DNA of 64,000 bases, taken from positions 868,001 through 932,000 of the forward strand of contig MJGA01000011.1 of NCBI GenBank assembly GCA_001910725.1, in the 5' to 3' direction. The DNA comes from Phanerodontia chrysosporium. Its lineage: Eukaryota > Basidiomycota > Agaricomycetes > Polyporales > Phanerochaetaceae. Each line of letters begins with the position of its first letter. Positions within the stretch are counted from its first letter, which is position 1. This document shows positions 36,831 through 47,845 of the stretch, in pieces. The translations under genes and the position numbers were made by a program. The notes under the pieces are model-generated. The model had not been told where the DNA came from. It searched no databases and saw only the letters and a program-made list of their open reading frames with translations.

Positions 36831-37459
36831 GTACGAGTCAATGTGATTCTGGCCGACCGTTTTGGGAGGACCAGACGCGCTAAGGATGTTCGGGGTCTCG
36901 CTCGAAGACGGAGTATATGGACCCCAGAAACCATATAGCGCCAAGCAGGACAGCCTCGCCGATACAGATTACTCTTCCTATCGGTGCAGTATAGTTTCCA
37001 AGCACGTGCACCTTTCAGTACCGCGAAGGCTGATTGTGCATATCATTGAGTCCCACTTCTGAAGAGTATGATCAGTAGCACGGCAGGTCGCACCCGAGGT
37101 TGCGCCACACGTTGTTGGCTTCCGAGACGAATTTCCAGCCTGAGTGACCTGCAGAACTGTTCGCTGGGCCAAGCTTCGTTTCCTAATGCTACAGCTTAAT
37201 TTTTTCTCGATAGAGAACAAGGGGAGCTGATGTAGTCTGCACGGGACGAGCGGCCCAGGCCTGCGGGACATGTGTCGGAGTTAGAATTGTTGGGCCTAGT
37301 TTCCCAATGCGGACGTGCAAGTTCGTATCGTCCTCCCATCTCATTGTCTGCCCGAATGGACTCAGACTCCGAAGACTCTGGGTCGTGCGTGTCCAGTGAC
37401 TCGGGATTTTTAGACGACGCCCTTGTAATCGATGAGGCCTTGTGGGAACATGATGTTTC
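36831..37459. other. FunK1 upstream region
   Basis: Non-coding as far as can be seen. It forms the left part of the segment that separates the two MFS relics. A short frame at 37272-37511 on the plus strand is Ser/Asp-rich and has no motif. Confidence 0.35.
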
Positions 37460-37466
37460 TATAAAA
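37460..37466 (+). promoter_or_regulatory. TATA box of the FunK1 gene
   Basis: TATAAAA lies 42 bp before the start at 37508, implying a very short leader. Confidence 0.5.
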
Positions 37467-37507
37467 CCCGGGGGGTTCGCCACCGAACCGCCTCCCAACG
37501 CCCCAGT

Positions 37508-40500
37508 ATGACTTCCTCTGCTCCTTCTGCAGCCCCCTCGCACTCATCTTTCGGTTCGACTCCTTCTTATGCGAAGGCCAGCGCCAGTGCTCCACCCGAC
37601 GCGGACTTGGGAGAGGAGCGCAACAATGTCCTTCGGGAGCTGCTCGAGCAAGTCCCCGAGGTCGAGTTACCTTGGTTCCTGGACCACGCACTCCCCGAAC
37701 TCGATGGCGGAGTGAACGTTGCTTCTCTCGTTGAGGAGATGAAGCAGAACGGTCTCATCAACGAAGACGGTTACTGGTCCCTGTGGAACAACTACCCGAT
37801 CTCAAAGATCGGCGTCAAAGAGAACGTCGTGTACAGTCCGTTCCAGACTCTCGCTGCGAAGATATGCGCGCTGTCTGGGCTGAGGACATCCCGCAAGCAG
37901 ACAGTTGCCTTTATGTGCATTCCCGACCAGCCGCCTACCCAGGCGATGCGGTCGAACACGTCCAAGCCCGACTGCGCCGCCATATTCTTGAAGGACGACG
38001 GGACGCCTGTTTGGAAGCCCAGGCCGAAGCCGCCGCCCAAGGAGAAGGACAGCTCTGGGACTGCAAAGAAGCTCGAGGGGCAGCCGTCGACGTCGCGAAC
38101 GTCCGACGCCTCAGCGCCACAGTCGAAGCCGCTAAAGGAGAAGAGAGTGAAGACAGAGGAGGAGAAGCAGATCGACAAGGAGCGCAGGAAGGAGAAGAGG
38201 GAGCAGGAGAAGGAGCACATACTGAGGTGGATGGATATGTCAGCGCCAGGAGAGTTCAAGGTCGACGGCAGTAATCCGAGATACGCGCATGACGTGAGTC
38301 CGCATTGTTTCGAATGGTTCTCGTGTTGACCCTCCTGCCGACGATCTAGAACCAGAAGAAGATCTTATGGTCCCTGGCGTACGTCTTGCGTGAGGATCCC
38401 CGACGGCGCTTCGTGCACGGGTTCACCATTGAGGATACGACCATGCGCCTCTGGTTCTGCAGCCGCTCAGACGTCTTCGTCTCGAAGCCGTTCGACTTCA
38501 TGAAGGTAAGAGATGCGGCAACCAGGTTCGCTGACGCCACTCGTACTCATAACTGCCGTTAGGACCATGAGATCCTCGTGAGATTCATCCTCAGCATCTC
38601 CTTCGCCACCAGGGTCCAGCTCGGGTGGGACCCAACCATGAAGGTCGTTCAGGGGACCGAGGGCGCGGACATCAAGTTCGATATCGAGGTCAGGGACCAT
38701 GTTACCGGCAATATCAGGACGTTCCGCACCATTAGGATCTTATCGAACATCGGGCCGACGCCGTTCGCGGCAGGGGCACTCGCGTGTGGGAGGTTTGCGA
38801 GCTTGGCAAGGACGGGAAGCCAATCATGCGACCCGCCCTGGACGTCAATGGTAAACCCATCCTGGATGCCAACGGCCAACCTACCGAGGAGCCGGTGACC
38901 TTCGCGCTCAAGGACTGCTGGTCAGACGACGATCGCACGCTTGAGGGCCTTATCATGGACGAAGTGTACCCCAGGAACGGCGAAGAAGACATACTTGTCA
39001 ACTCCCTCAGGGATGTTTTCATGCCTCTTGAGATGCACGGCCAGGTCCCATCGAAGACGAGCCTGATCACACCCGGAAAGTCATACTTCGGTCTGAAGAG
39101 CTGCCGCGCCCTAGCGGCATGTTACACGTTCCGATCGAATACAGTGCGCGAGCAAAGGTGCTCAGCAAGCTGCCCCTGTTGGCTCGATGGCGATGGAAAG
39201 GCAGTCCCTCCAGACGGTGCACCTATACTCTGCTAAATACCACTACCGCATCGTCTACGCGAAGGTCGGCAGGACGCTGTTCAGTGTCGAGCGTATGAGC
39301 GAGATGTTTCTCCATCTTTCCAATGTCGCTCGAGGTGTGTGCCGCGTCCTGCTCACACCGCTCTAGTAAAATGCTGACATCTCTTTAGGGATCCGCTTGC
39401 TGTACTTGCGTCAATGGATTCACCGCGATATCAGTGTCGGAAATATCCTGATCGTAGAAAATGAAGAGCGGCGAGAGGACGGTCAGAAGGACGAAAGTGT
39501 GAGGATCTCGGATTTGGAGTACGCGAAACCCGTCACGCACAATCTGAAGCCTCACGGTATTCGTACGGTACGTCAGTATCTCAGTCGTGTTGTGCCTTAC
39601 CAATGATCATGAATCCAGGGAACAATATTCTTCATGTCTACCGAGGTCTACAATCATCGTTACCTCTACTGGCGTCAACCAACTCGGGAGAAAGTGAAAG
39701 TACCTCAAAACATCTTGTCACCCTTCGAAACCCTTTCAAAACCGAAGGGAGCCCCTTCCAAACCGGTACCAGCTGCGCGACCTCGTACTCCGCCTCCGAA
39801 GCCCTCAGTACCCGCCATTAGACACGTGCCGTTTCAGCACAACGTACTGCACGACGCAGAGTCCATCTTCTGGCTGGGGCTCTACATGCTTCTAGTCTCT
39901 GTTCTCGTCTTCCCAAAGAATGCGTCACAGGAAGAGAAAGCGAAATATACTGAATACCAGAAGGCGCAGCACATACTCGCTACCGAGCTCTTTTGCCAGC
40001 CCCAGTTCCGCGCTTATGCCCTGTCTTCCGATGACTACCTCCTCAGCCAGGCAGACTCCCTCAAGCTTCATCCCCGGGTGCAAGAGGTTCTCGAAATATT
40101 CAACGAGCTTCGAGGGCAAATCGTTGATGCGTTCGTGCACGCCGAGCGCAACTTGCACGTAAAGCCCGAAGTGGACCTCGAAGGCGCCGAAGAACTACTC
40201 ACCACCATCACGGCAGTATTCTGGAGGCTGTTCGAAGACCTAGAAGTCGATGACATTATCTTGGCTCCTCGCCGCAAGATGCCGAACAAGCTGGAGAACG
40301 TGATAAAGGCTGCCAGGTCGAAGCGCAAACCCGATGGTCAGCCAGACCAGGACGGTGACAATGTCGCGAAGAAGGCCAGGACTCAGGAAGACCCCGCCGC
40401 TTCTTCATCTAATGCCGGCCTCTCTGGTGGCGGGACGTCGGCCAACGCTATCACGGACTCCGACGTCTTCGGTTCTGGCGCGACTGCCTCTGCCGGGTCC

Positions 40501-40701
40501 GGTTCTATCACGACCGATTCTCATGCTTCTGGAGCTCCGTCTTCGACCTCCGATCTATCGTCCTCGAAGGCATCCGATGCAGACGTTGAGAAGACCCCAG
40601 AAGGCTCAAACGCACCGACAAGGGAAAGGGCAAGGAGGTATTGCGTGACTAATAGATGCGCATCCGCGACACCTCCGTCTTTTCTGGAATCAGCGGCGTA
40701 G
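37508..40701 (+). CDS. FunK1-type protein kinase
   Basis: Fungal-specific kinase-like family, expanded in Agaricomycetes; substrates unknown. N-terminal helical region (LPWFLDHALPELDGG), Lys-rich coiled coil (KEEK-rich, 38140-38230), then RRFVHGFTIEDTTMRLWFCS, DHEILVRFILSISF and LGWDPTMKVV. The kinase core includes TRVWEVCEL, VTFALKDCW (the lysine strand), DEVY, HYRIVYAKVGRTLF, and the FunK1 catalytic signature WIHRDISVGNILI near 39415 followed by ISDLEYAK. TEVYNH and FQHNVLHDAESIFWLGLYML follow. The tail is Ser/Thr/Gly-rich. At 38752-38754 one G seems missing between IRILSNIG and AVRGRGTRVW. Located inside the remnants of a duplicated MFS gene. Confidence 0.85.
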
Positions 40702-41380
40702 CGCCCTGAGGTGGTGATACACGAATCCATCCTGGATCCTCGCGAATGGATAAATCTCGTCTGGAAAGAACCACTTCTCAGTCTCTCTCCCTTTTTTTGC
40801 CTCTCGGTCATGGAACGCCCATGTCGAAAGTACTCACCTTTGTCAATGTCTCTGTCTCCTAAAGTGTACAATACGGTTCCCTGTGTCAGTCGAAATGTGT
40901 ATGTACTGTTTACAATGAATACACGATTTGCACTACCCTATGTACTCGCCTTGCCGATCCTCAAAGTTATCAGAGCATACGACGCACTTGTGGTCAGGGC
41001 AGTTCACCGTGATGGTTCGGACGTCCGAGTCCGGATACTTCCCCAGTATACCCAGATCATGGAGGGCAGTCTTCGTCGCCAACCTCGCACAAGTGCAAGT
41101 TGTGATTTGGAAGGGCCATGGATGACGTCGGAGAAGCATAGGCGTTCGTCGCCTCTGCTGTCGTTTTTGACTTTTCGGCCTATTGAAGCGTAAGAGAAGA
41201 GTCATTGACGTGAAGGAGATGTTGACCTATACATTCCTGCATAAGCTGGTCGCGCGTGCTCTTAAGCGTGTAGTCGATGAACTGCGAGGCGGCAGCCGTC
41301 TCGACGTACAGCGCCCCACTCGCTCGCATAGCGGAGAGAAGCACTTGTGGCTTGCCATCATATGCAGAAGTGCATGACGT
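40702..41380. other. FunK1 downstream region with a RING-like fragment
   Basis: No complete gene. On the minus strand near 40928-41010 a frame reads CPDHKCVVCSDNFEDRQGEY, with Cys/His spacing like the start of a RING or related zinc-binding motif, but no further ligand pairs were found. It may be a fragment of a lost gene. Confidence 0.3.
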
Positions 41381-41885
41381 GCATCTGGCACAGGAACATC
41401 TGGTAGAAGAGGTGCACTGGGAAAACCCAGGCTCAATATGACTTTTCGATTCGCTTACGAGATGATGTCGGCCACGCCGTCACTCGAGATTTTATGCGTG
41501 AAGAGGGAGGGAGGGGGCGTGCCCGTAGACCGAGCTCCCGAGCATGACCATTGTGACCGTATTGCAAGCTGCACAACGCCGACGAGCACGAGGCGCGGTT
41601 GCACCACGCGAGCCTCAATGAGCTCCAGCGTGGGGACTTGCAACTACTGGCCAAGGAGCTTCTCATCTGTGCGCCCCTTGACGGGGCTCGCGTCGCTGGC
41701 GCTACCAGAGGGAGAGGCCGGTCTCCAAGATGTCCTGAATGCTGGTCGATCAGTGTAGTCTATTGGAAAAAATCGTATCAGCGATGCTTACTATATGCGA
41801 TGGGCTCAGGAGAAGTGTCACACCTGCGGGATTATTTTCTCGAATGGACCCCGTCGAAATATTGTAACGCTTGGATAGCCCGCAA
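41381..41885 (-). pseudogene. Relic of the MFS transporter gene, 5' part
   Basis: Several blocks follow the MFS gene in order: TTCGCTTACGAGATGATGTC (against 31231), CCCGAGCATGACC after GTGCCCGTAGA (against 31313-31343), GACGAGC-ACGAGGCGCGG (31385), GGAGCTTCTC...CTCGCGTCG (31450), GAGGGAGAGGCC (31752), GTGTCACACCTG...ATTTTCTCGAAT (31862) and TTGTAACGCTTGGA (32078). Large internal deletions and no open frame. Together with 36615-36830 it is the copy-2 transporter, split by the FunK1 segment. Confidence 0.7.
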
Positions 41886-41955
41886 CGATTGAGTGGATCA
41901 CCATCTGCGGGCAAGTGTCGGCGTACGTCCTTCGTCAGCAGCGGGCGCATCAGCG
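41886..41955 (+). pseudogene. Relic of the Fpg glycosylase gene
   Basis: Reads GAGTGGATCACCATCTGCGG and then GTCGGCGTACGTCC, matching the Fpg exon at 33926-33965 that encodes WITVGGRTSAYV. Only this C-terminal patch survives; the sequence then runs into a match to 35120, upstream of methyltransferase copy 1. Confidence 0.65.
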
Positions 41956-42140
41956 CGGCACCTCGTCGACAAGGGTCCCACTAGAGTTAACGGTCACGAC
42001 GTGCAACAAAATGCAACCTAATTGGATTGACTTTGATATGTCACGTACAGCGAGTGCCTATCGATACAAGAAGCCAGGAACCGGAGGAGTGTGTGAGAGT
42101 CATTCGGTGCCGATGGTCGATGCGCAGCTGCGGGAGGGTG

Positions 42141-42148
42141 TATATATA
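42141..42148 (+). promoter_or_regulatory. TATA box of methyltransferase copy 2
   Basis: TATATATA 66 bp before the start at 42214, in the same surroundings (GTCGATGCGCAG upstream) as the box of copy 1. Confidence 0.6.
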
Positions 42149-42213
42149 CAGACCACCTCGAGAGAGAAGGAGAACGCAAGTGCGCAATCCTTTCCCATAG
42201 CGCCTACCATTTG

Positions 42214-43369
42214 ATGGCATCAACGGAGAACTCCGAGTCGGTCGTGGCGGCGCCGCCGCCGGGCGGGATGGCGTACAGCGCAAACAGCGCCGACCTCGAC
42301 GAAGGGTTCTACGACCCCGCCGAGGCCGCATGGCTCTCCGATATCACAGGCATCACCGATCCGGATGAGCTGAAGAGGCACCTCCTGCAGATCCAGCGCG
42401 AGGTCTACGCGGTGAGCACCCTCGCCCTCGGCCTCTGGACCGTCACAGAGAAAAAAAGATTAATTAAACGCAAATTTCTGGGCACACTAGATCCACCCGT
42501 ACCCCTGCATCCGGCTCTTCAACTTTGTGAAGTGAGTTCTTCACCGCGAAGCAACCGTCGTGCGGCATGCTTAATTGCGGGCGTCTGCCACTGTCCAGGC
42601 AGAAGATCTCCCGCTTCCCGATCTATGGTGACCTCTTGCAGCTCGCCAGGGACCGCCCGGACGCCCTCTTCCTAGAGGTCGGGTGCGGCGTCGGAAACGA
42701 CACCAGGAAGGCCGTCTTTGACGGTTTCCCGGCCGACCGCGTCGTCGCGACGGACATCCACCCCGGTGAGTAGCAGCTGCGCGCCCGCATCGCCCCCGCC
42801 GACCTCTGAGATCGCCCGCCCATCCAGAGTTCTGGGACATCGGGCACCGCGTGTTTCTCGACACGCCCGCGTTGTTCCCCGTCAAGTTCATCGCGGGCGA
42901 CGTCTTCGACGATGCCTTCCTGCCGCCCGCCCCCGTCGCGCCCACCGGCGCTGCCCCCGCCGACCGCGGCGCGCCGCCCGACCTCGCGTCCCTGAGCACC
43001 CTGGCGCCGCTACGCGGGCGCGTCGGCGCGATCTACGCGTCGTCGTTCTTCCACCTCTTCGGCGAGGCGCAGCAGGCGGAGCTCGCGCGGCGCCTCGCGG
43101 GGCTGCTCTCGCCCACGCCGGGCTCCTTCATCTTTGGCTCGCACGTCGGCCGCCCCGAGAGCGGGCTGCGCGTCGAGTTTGCGCGGCCGAACGTCGATGC
43201 GCGCGTGCGCATGTTCTGCCACAGCCCCGAGAGCTGGAGGGCGCTCTGGGAGGGGGTCCTTGGGAAGGGCGCCGTCGAGGTGTGGGCGGTGCTGAAGGAG
43301 GTGCAGCGCCGCGACATGCCCGAGGGCGTGAAGGCGTACATCATGGCGTGGTCTGTCAAGCGGCTTTGA
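42214..43369 (+). CDS. SAM-dependent methyltransferase, copy 2 (intact)
   Basis: Same family as 35374-36466, with all exons in frame. Order: acidic N-terminus with a Pro-rich insert, DLDEGFYDPAEAAWLSDI, RHLLQIQREVYA|IHPYPCIRLF, FPIYGDLLQLARDRPDALFL, SAM motif EVGCGVGNDTRKAVFDG, ATDIHP|EFWDIGHRVFLDTP, FPVKFIAGDVFDDAFLP, YASSFFHLFGEAQQAELARR, SFIFGSHVGRPESG, MFCHSPESWRALWE and the end SVKRL. About 320 residues. It carries an Ala/Pro-rich insert (near 42920-42970) absent from copy 1. An AT-rich TTAATTAA patch sits in intron 1. Substrate cannot be inferred. Confidence 0.88.
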
Positions 43370-44315
43370 TTCCGTCCTGTTCGTTCCACTCTGTTCCACT
43401 TCACGCCGTCCGCTATTTCTTATTTTGGTGCAGAAATAACCAACGCCCTGTCGGAGACACTATGTATGGAAATTATACAGGGTCGTGTCTGAGCTCCCGC
43501 GACGAGCGCTGCGAGCGCGTGCATGCGCGCGATGGACCGTGGGGCCCTTCACCGTGGACGGCCCGTCGCGTCTCAGCTGGACGCACCTGATGCGGCAAGA
43601 GTCTGACGACACTGCGGAACGCTCCGACGTGTCCGGAGATGCGGCGACAGGCCCGCCATCAGCACGCCTACCGTCGTACGAGGGCGACTCGGGAGGGCAT
43701 GCACACGGGTGCAGAAGCAGCGCAGCGCAGCGCCTAGGCCCTCGCACGCGCCGCCGCGTAAACCAAGGCGCGGCGCGAATAAGCTACGGTGCGCGAACCA
43801 GGACGCAAGATGTGTGTATTGATAGCGGGTGGCAGCACCTGGTGCAGCAGCCTATCGGTAATCATGTGCAACGAAGAGAGAGAAAAAGAAAAAGGCGAGA
43901 CACGCAAATCAGTGACAAAACGAGGTGCCACGGCGGACTGACCCTTGGCGTTCCCGCGAGCCACTGGCAGGCCCGCATCAGCCCGCGCACCTGCTCGCTA
44001 AACCGCGCTCTCCCCTGGCCAAATCAGTGGCGCCGCCCCAGGAAATCGCACGGCACTCGCTCGACGCGTCTAGGCACACCTCCGCTTGGGTGCGCCTCCC
44101 GGACCCCGCGGACCTGGCTGTTTTCGGGGGTCGCGCGCTGACGGGCGCAGGTGGCGTCGGCGTGCCGCCTGCGGGCGAGGCAGCGGTTGAACAGACGGCG
44201 CCGCAAGCGAGAGCAGCGTGCGCACGCACCTCTGGGCCGCTGTGGCGCGCGTGTTGCAGCGGGCGCGCGGGCGGAGGGACGCAGGAAGAAGACACCAAAG
44301 AATGTATTCATCGCG
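43370..44315. other. Intergenic between methyltransferase copy 2 and the DUF6533 gene
   Basis: About 950 bp of mostly GC-rich sequence between the convergent 3' ends. Arg/Pro/Ala-rich frames on both strands have no motif. A purine-rich A/G tract occurs near 43870-43900. Confidence 0.4.
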
Positions 44316-46042
44316 CTAATCGCTCGAATCCGTGAGGTGGTGGTTCTCCGTGAGGTGGAACATGGTCGGCCACTCGCTCAAGTTTACGTCCTGCACGTCG
44401 ACGCGGTCCTCTCTGTACTTCTCCCACTCCCGCAGGTTGAGCAGTATGCGCGAGCTCAGGATGCACGGCAGCACCACGTTGAAGCCGTACCCGACCTGGT
44501 ACAGCGCCGTCGGCGTGAAAATGGTCATCACGACGTTGGTGAGCGCGACGAGGAAGATGCTGGTCGGTGACGGTCAGCGGCGGGCAGACAGCGCACGGGA
44601 AGCACTCACACGCCGCCATAGCACAGCGAGTCGCGCACAAGGATGTAGGCGAGGCCCCCACCTTCCTCGTCAAGGCCCGTGCAAGGACCTGCTGTCGGAA
44701 GGTTCGCCACACCTTGTACGCGATGAGGACCAGAAGAAACACCGTGAACATGGCCCACGTCAAGCTGTGCCGCGCCCGTCAGTACTCGGGCGTCTAGAGG
44801 GCTGAGAACAGCCGACGGTACGCACACAATGCACAGCATCCACACGGGGAACTTGGTGGTACTGTCGAGGTCGACCTTGACGTTCAGCGAGTCGTTCCGG
44901 TCCCCAGACACTGGAGCGATGGCTTGGACACAGATGGGATCGGACATGATGACTGCGCCCAGCGTCAGCTGCTGCTGAGAACATGTGGGCGGGGACACTG
45001 ACATCGTATCCGCCCGCCAAACGGCATGACGGTGACCAAGACCGCGAGGACAAGGAGGACATAAACGACGTTGACGACGTACAATGGCCGGCGATCTGCG
45101 AGGTGGTTAGATTGGGTTAGCGGACCGGTCGGCGCCGCGCTTACTATGATTGTACAGAGCATACAGCCAAATCTGCAGGACCACTGTCGCAGGTCAGAAC
45201 CTTGCCTTGAGCGCGTCTACTGACGGGATCATCCTGGCGACTTACATTGGACCAAAGAAGTACTGATCCATGCTGTGGATATTGAATTTAGCCAGACTGC
45301 TGCTGCACCCGGGTTGCGGGCTACTTACACTGCCAGCCATTCAGAGCTCCAAGAAGCTCGCCTGGTCGGGGGCTGTAGTCAGTGCCGATGAGCGCGGAGG
45401 GGTGCAGAGTGGGTACTGACATCTGCCGGCGCCGGGCGTGTCAGTTGACCAGGCGAGGCAATAGAAAATTCGGTGACATACCTGGCCGAAGTGTGCGCGC
45501 CGAAGAACAGACCTAGGGTACGGCATCAGCGGGCGATTCTCGGCGGGCGAGTTGCTAGGGCGGCGTACAGAGCAGGTACACCAGAGCCATTAAAATCGAC
45601 GAGTAACGGTTCTAAAAATGCGCCGTCAGGCCGTTGAGGGTGCCGTGGGTACGCTGTGCGACATACCACGAGATACACTATTTTCGGCGGCGACCATGGC
45701 GAGAACTGGGGGAGGCGGTGAGCACGGGCGGGCGGGCAGGAGGCGGGCGTTTACGCACCCAGACGAGCTCCACCTAAAAGAGGCAAGCGAAGATGAGCGT
45801 CTGCCGATGGGATCTTCCCACGGGAGGGCTTACCTCTTGGCTGAAAGATGATACTGCGAAAACCGTCAGAACAAAAGAGGCCTCGAGTCTCGACAACGGG
45901 CGGAGGGAGAAGAGAAGCGGCAGGACTCACAGAACTCATGCAAGAGCAAGACCATCGAAGAAGTGGTCGCGTACGATGTGACCTGCTTCAGATAGAAGTA
46001 CCGTACGACCGACGAGCTGAGACTGGAGCCGGCCCCATCCAT
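44316..46042 (-). CDS. DUF6533-type multi-pass membrane protein
   Basis: Seven-helix-like membrane family abundant in mushrooms, function unknown. The start at 46042 gives MDGAGSSLSSSVVRYFYLKQ, then VTSYATTSSMVLLLHEFLSS and FSQEVELVW (DUF6533 hallmark: YD/H...L...E...W), FSPWSPPKIVYLV and NRYSSILMALVYLLC. Later helices are WISTSLVQLVLQIWLYALYN followed by RRPLYVVNVVYVLLVLAVLV, then KFPVWMLCIVC, LTWAMFTVFLLVLIAYKVWR, LVRDSLCYGG|IFLVALTNVV and NVVLPCILSSRILLNLREWE. Around ten introns, one exon of 20 nt. Near 44661 one base seems missing between LARALTRK and GGGLAYILVRD. Exon joins between 45350 and 45560 are uncertain. An 80-bp relic lies at 36534. Confidence 0.75.
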
Positions 46043-46575
46043 GCAGACTGGCGAGTCCTGGCGAAAAGGAAGGGTAAGGGGAAGGAAGGGAGGAACTCAA
46101 CAAAGAGCGAACAGGTACATGGGCGGAGCGGGAGAGGCAGCGAGAGAGAAGGCCTGGGTGTTATATACGACGGCGGACTCTAGGCTCTAAGCGGTGGTTG
46201 CGTGCCGGTCGCCAGAGGGTGTGGACCAGCCATACGGCTGCCTGACGCACTCCTCCGGGTTCACTTGCCTCGACGAATCACCGTCGTCGCACGCAGGGAC
46301 GCATCAGGGCGGTAGATGGCCAATTTGTCCATATAAACTATAGCGTGCCTTTGACCCGCCGATTTCGAAAGATACTGCCGTCAGCGATCGCTGGATCCCT
46401 GGCACTAGAACCTTTACCCGCACCCTTCACCGCCGGCCAGAGACATAGCTTATATATCCCGTCCTCCTGCCTGCCTTCTAGGCAACACGAGTCTGTCGCG
46501 CCGCGCGAATACCAAGCGATCTTTATTGCAACATGGTACAAGATGAGATTAGCGTATTTCTACTGTCCGTCGTGC
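46043..46575. other. Intergenic, DUF6533 promoter and p23 3' flank
   Basis: Carries TATA-like TTATATAC at 46160-46167 (about 120 bp before the DUF6533 start when read on the minus strand). No further gene was recognised. Confidence 0.4.
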
Positions 46576-47443
46576 TCATGCCTTGGGCTCAGCCTCCTCC
46601 AGCGGCGGCGGGCCCTCGTCGTCCGAGTCGCCGCCGTCCGAGTCGTCTCCTGTTCCTGAGGGCTCGCCCGCGCCGCCGAGCCCGCCTGCACCGCCCATGG
46701 ACTTCATCATCTGTGCGCAACGTCGTCAGCTCATGCGCAAGCACTGTGTGAAGGAACACTGTTCTTACCTGCTCAAAGTCCATGCCGCCCATGCCGCCCA
46801 TACCACCCATACCACCCATTCCGCCCATGCCACCCATGCCACCCATGGCACCAAGATCAAAGTCGTCTGCCGCGGCGACCTCGCCCTCCTGCTCGTCCTC
46901 GTCGACCCACTTGCTAAAGTCGGTCTTGATGTTCTGCGTCCTGATCTTCTCCTTCGTCAGACGCTGCCAGTACTCCGCCTTCTTGTTCTTCTTGCGGAGA
47001 ACCATCGTGAAGGCGCGGCTCGTCAGGTGGCTCTTCGATTGCTGCACGGAGCGGATCAGCCTCGTGCACGTCGTCAGAAGCGGGGCAGATAACGCACCTC
47101 GGGGTCGATCTCCTCGAAGAACTCGATGTTGAACTCATAGTCCTTCAGTTCCTGACTGCATGCGCACCCAGTGAGCACGGGGCGCGAAACGTAAAGCGCG
47201 GCCAAGACTTACGTTCCCGCCTGAGCCTTGAAAGAGATCGCGGTTGGCGTGAGCTCGTACTTCAAGGTCTCGGGCTTGATGTCTGGCAGGTTCACGGTGA
47301 CATAGAGGATGTTCTGCAGACACGAACGCGGGCGCGATCAGCCATCTGCAACGTGATCGCGCAAATAGCGATGCAAGACGCACCTTGGCCTCGTCGGTCT
47401 CAGAGCTGCGCTGAGCCCACAGGACTTCTGGGTGAATCGGCAT
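46576..47443 (-). CDS. SBA1: Hsp90 co-chaperone p23 (Sba1/Wos2)
   Basis: Binds and stabilises ATP-bound Hsp90 and slows client release; cytoplasm and nucleus. The start at 47443 gives MPIHPEVLWAQRSSETDEAK, followed by the CS domain strands NILYVTVNLPDI, LKYELTPTAISFKAQAG and YEFNIEFFEEIDPE. The exon from 47047 contains the p23 signature FTMVLRKKNKKAEYWQRLTK and FSKWVDEDEQE. The acidic tail has about seven MGG repeats (46779-46850), ending GPPPLEEAEPKA at 46576. The Gly/Met repeats are common in fungal and plant p23. Length about 215 residues, normal. Confidence 0.93.
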
Positions 47444-47845
47444 CTTTACGGGATGTGTTTTGCGGGGTATGTGTGGGTGTTGCTCGTCGTTGTCGCCGGT
47501 GAAATAAAGCAGAGTTTGAGGGGTGGAAGCCTCCAGAACGATGCAGAACGCGCGTACGCGGTGGCTTCGGCGCCTCCTCCAGCCTGTGCCACGTGCCCGG
47601 TGTCGGGACTCTGTCCACAGACGCTCGTCTGTCTTCGTCACAACCTCCGTTGTTCCTGGAACACAACTCTGCAGAACACGCCTAGTCTCGGTCAATGTGG
47701 TCAGTATCAGCACTGTCTACCATGGCTTGCCCTCTCAGCTCACTCTTACCTAGGTGTACGCGATGGTACCTCCCGCTAGTGCTTTTGCCTTTGCCCATCG
47801 CCCCGCCCTACTTTCTCGTACTCTTTCTGCTCTCAACTACACTGC

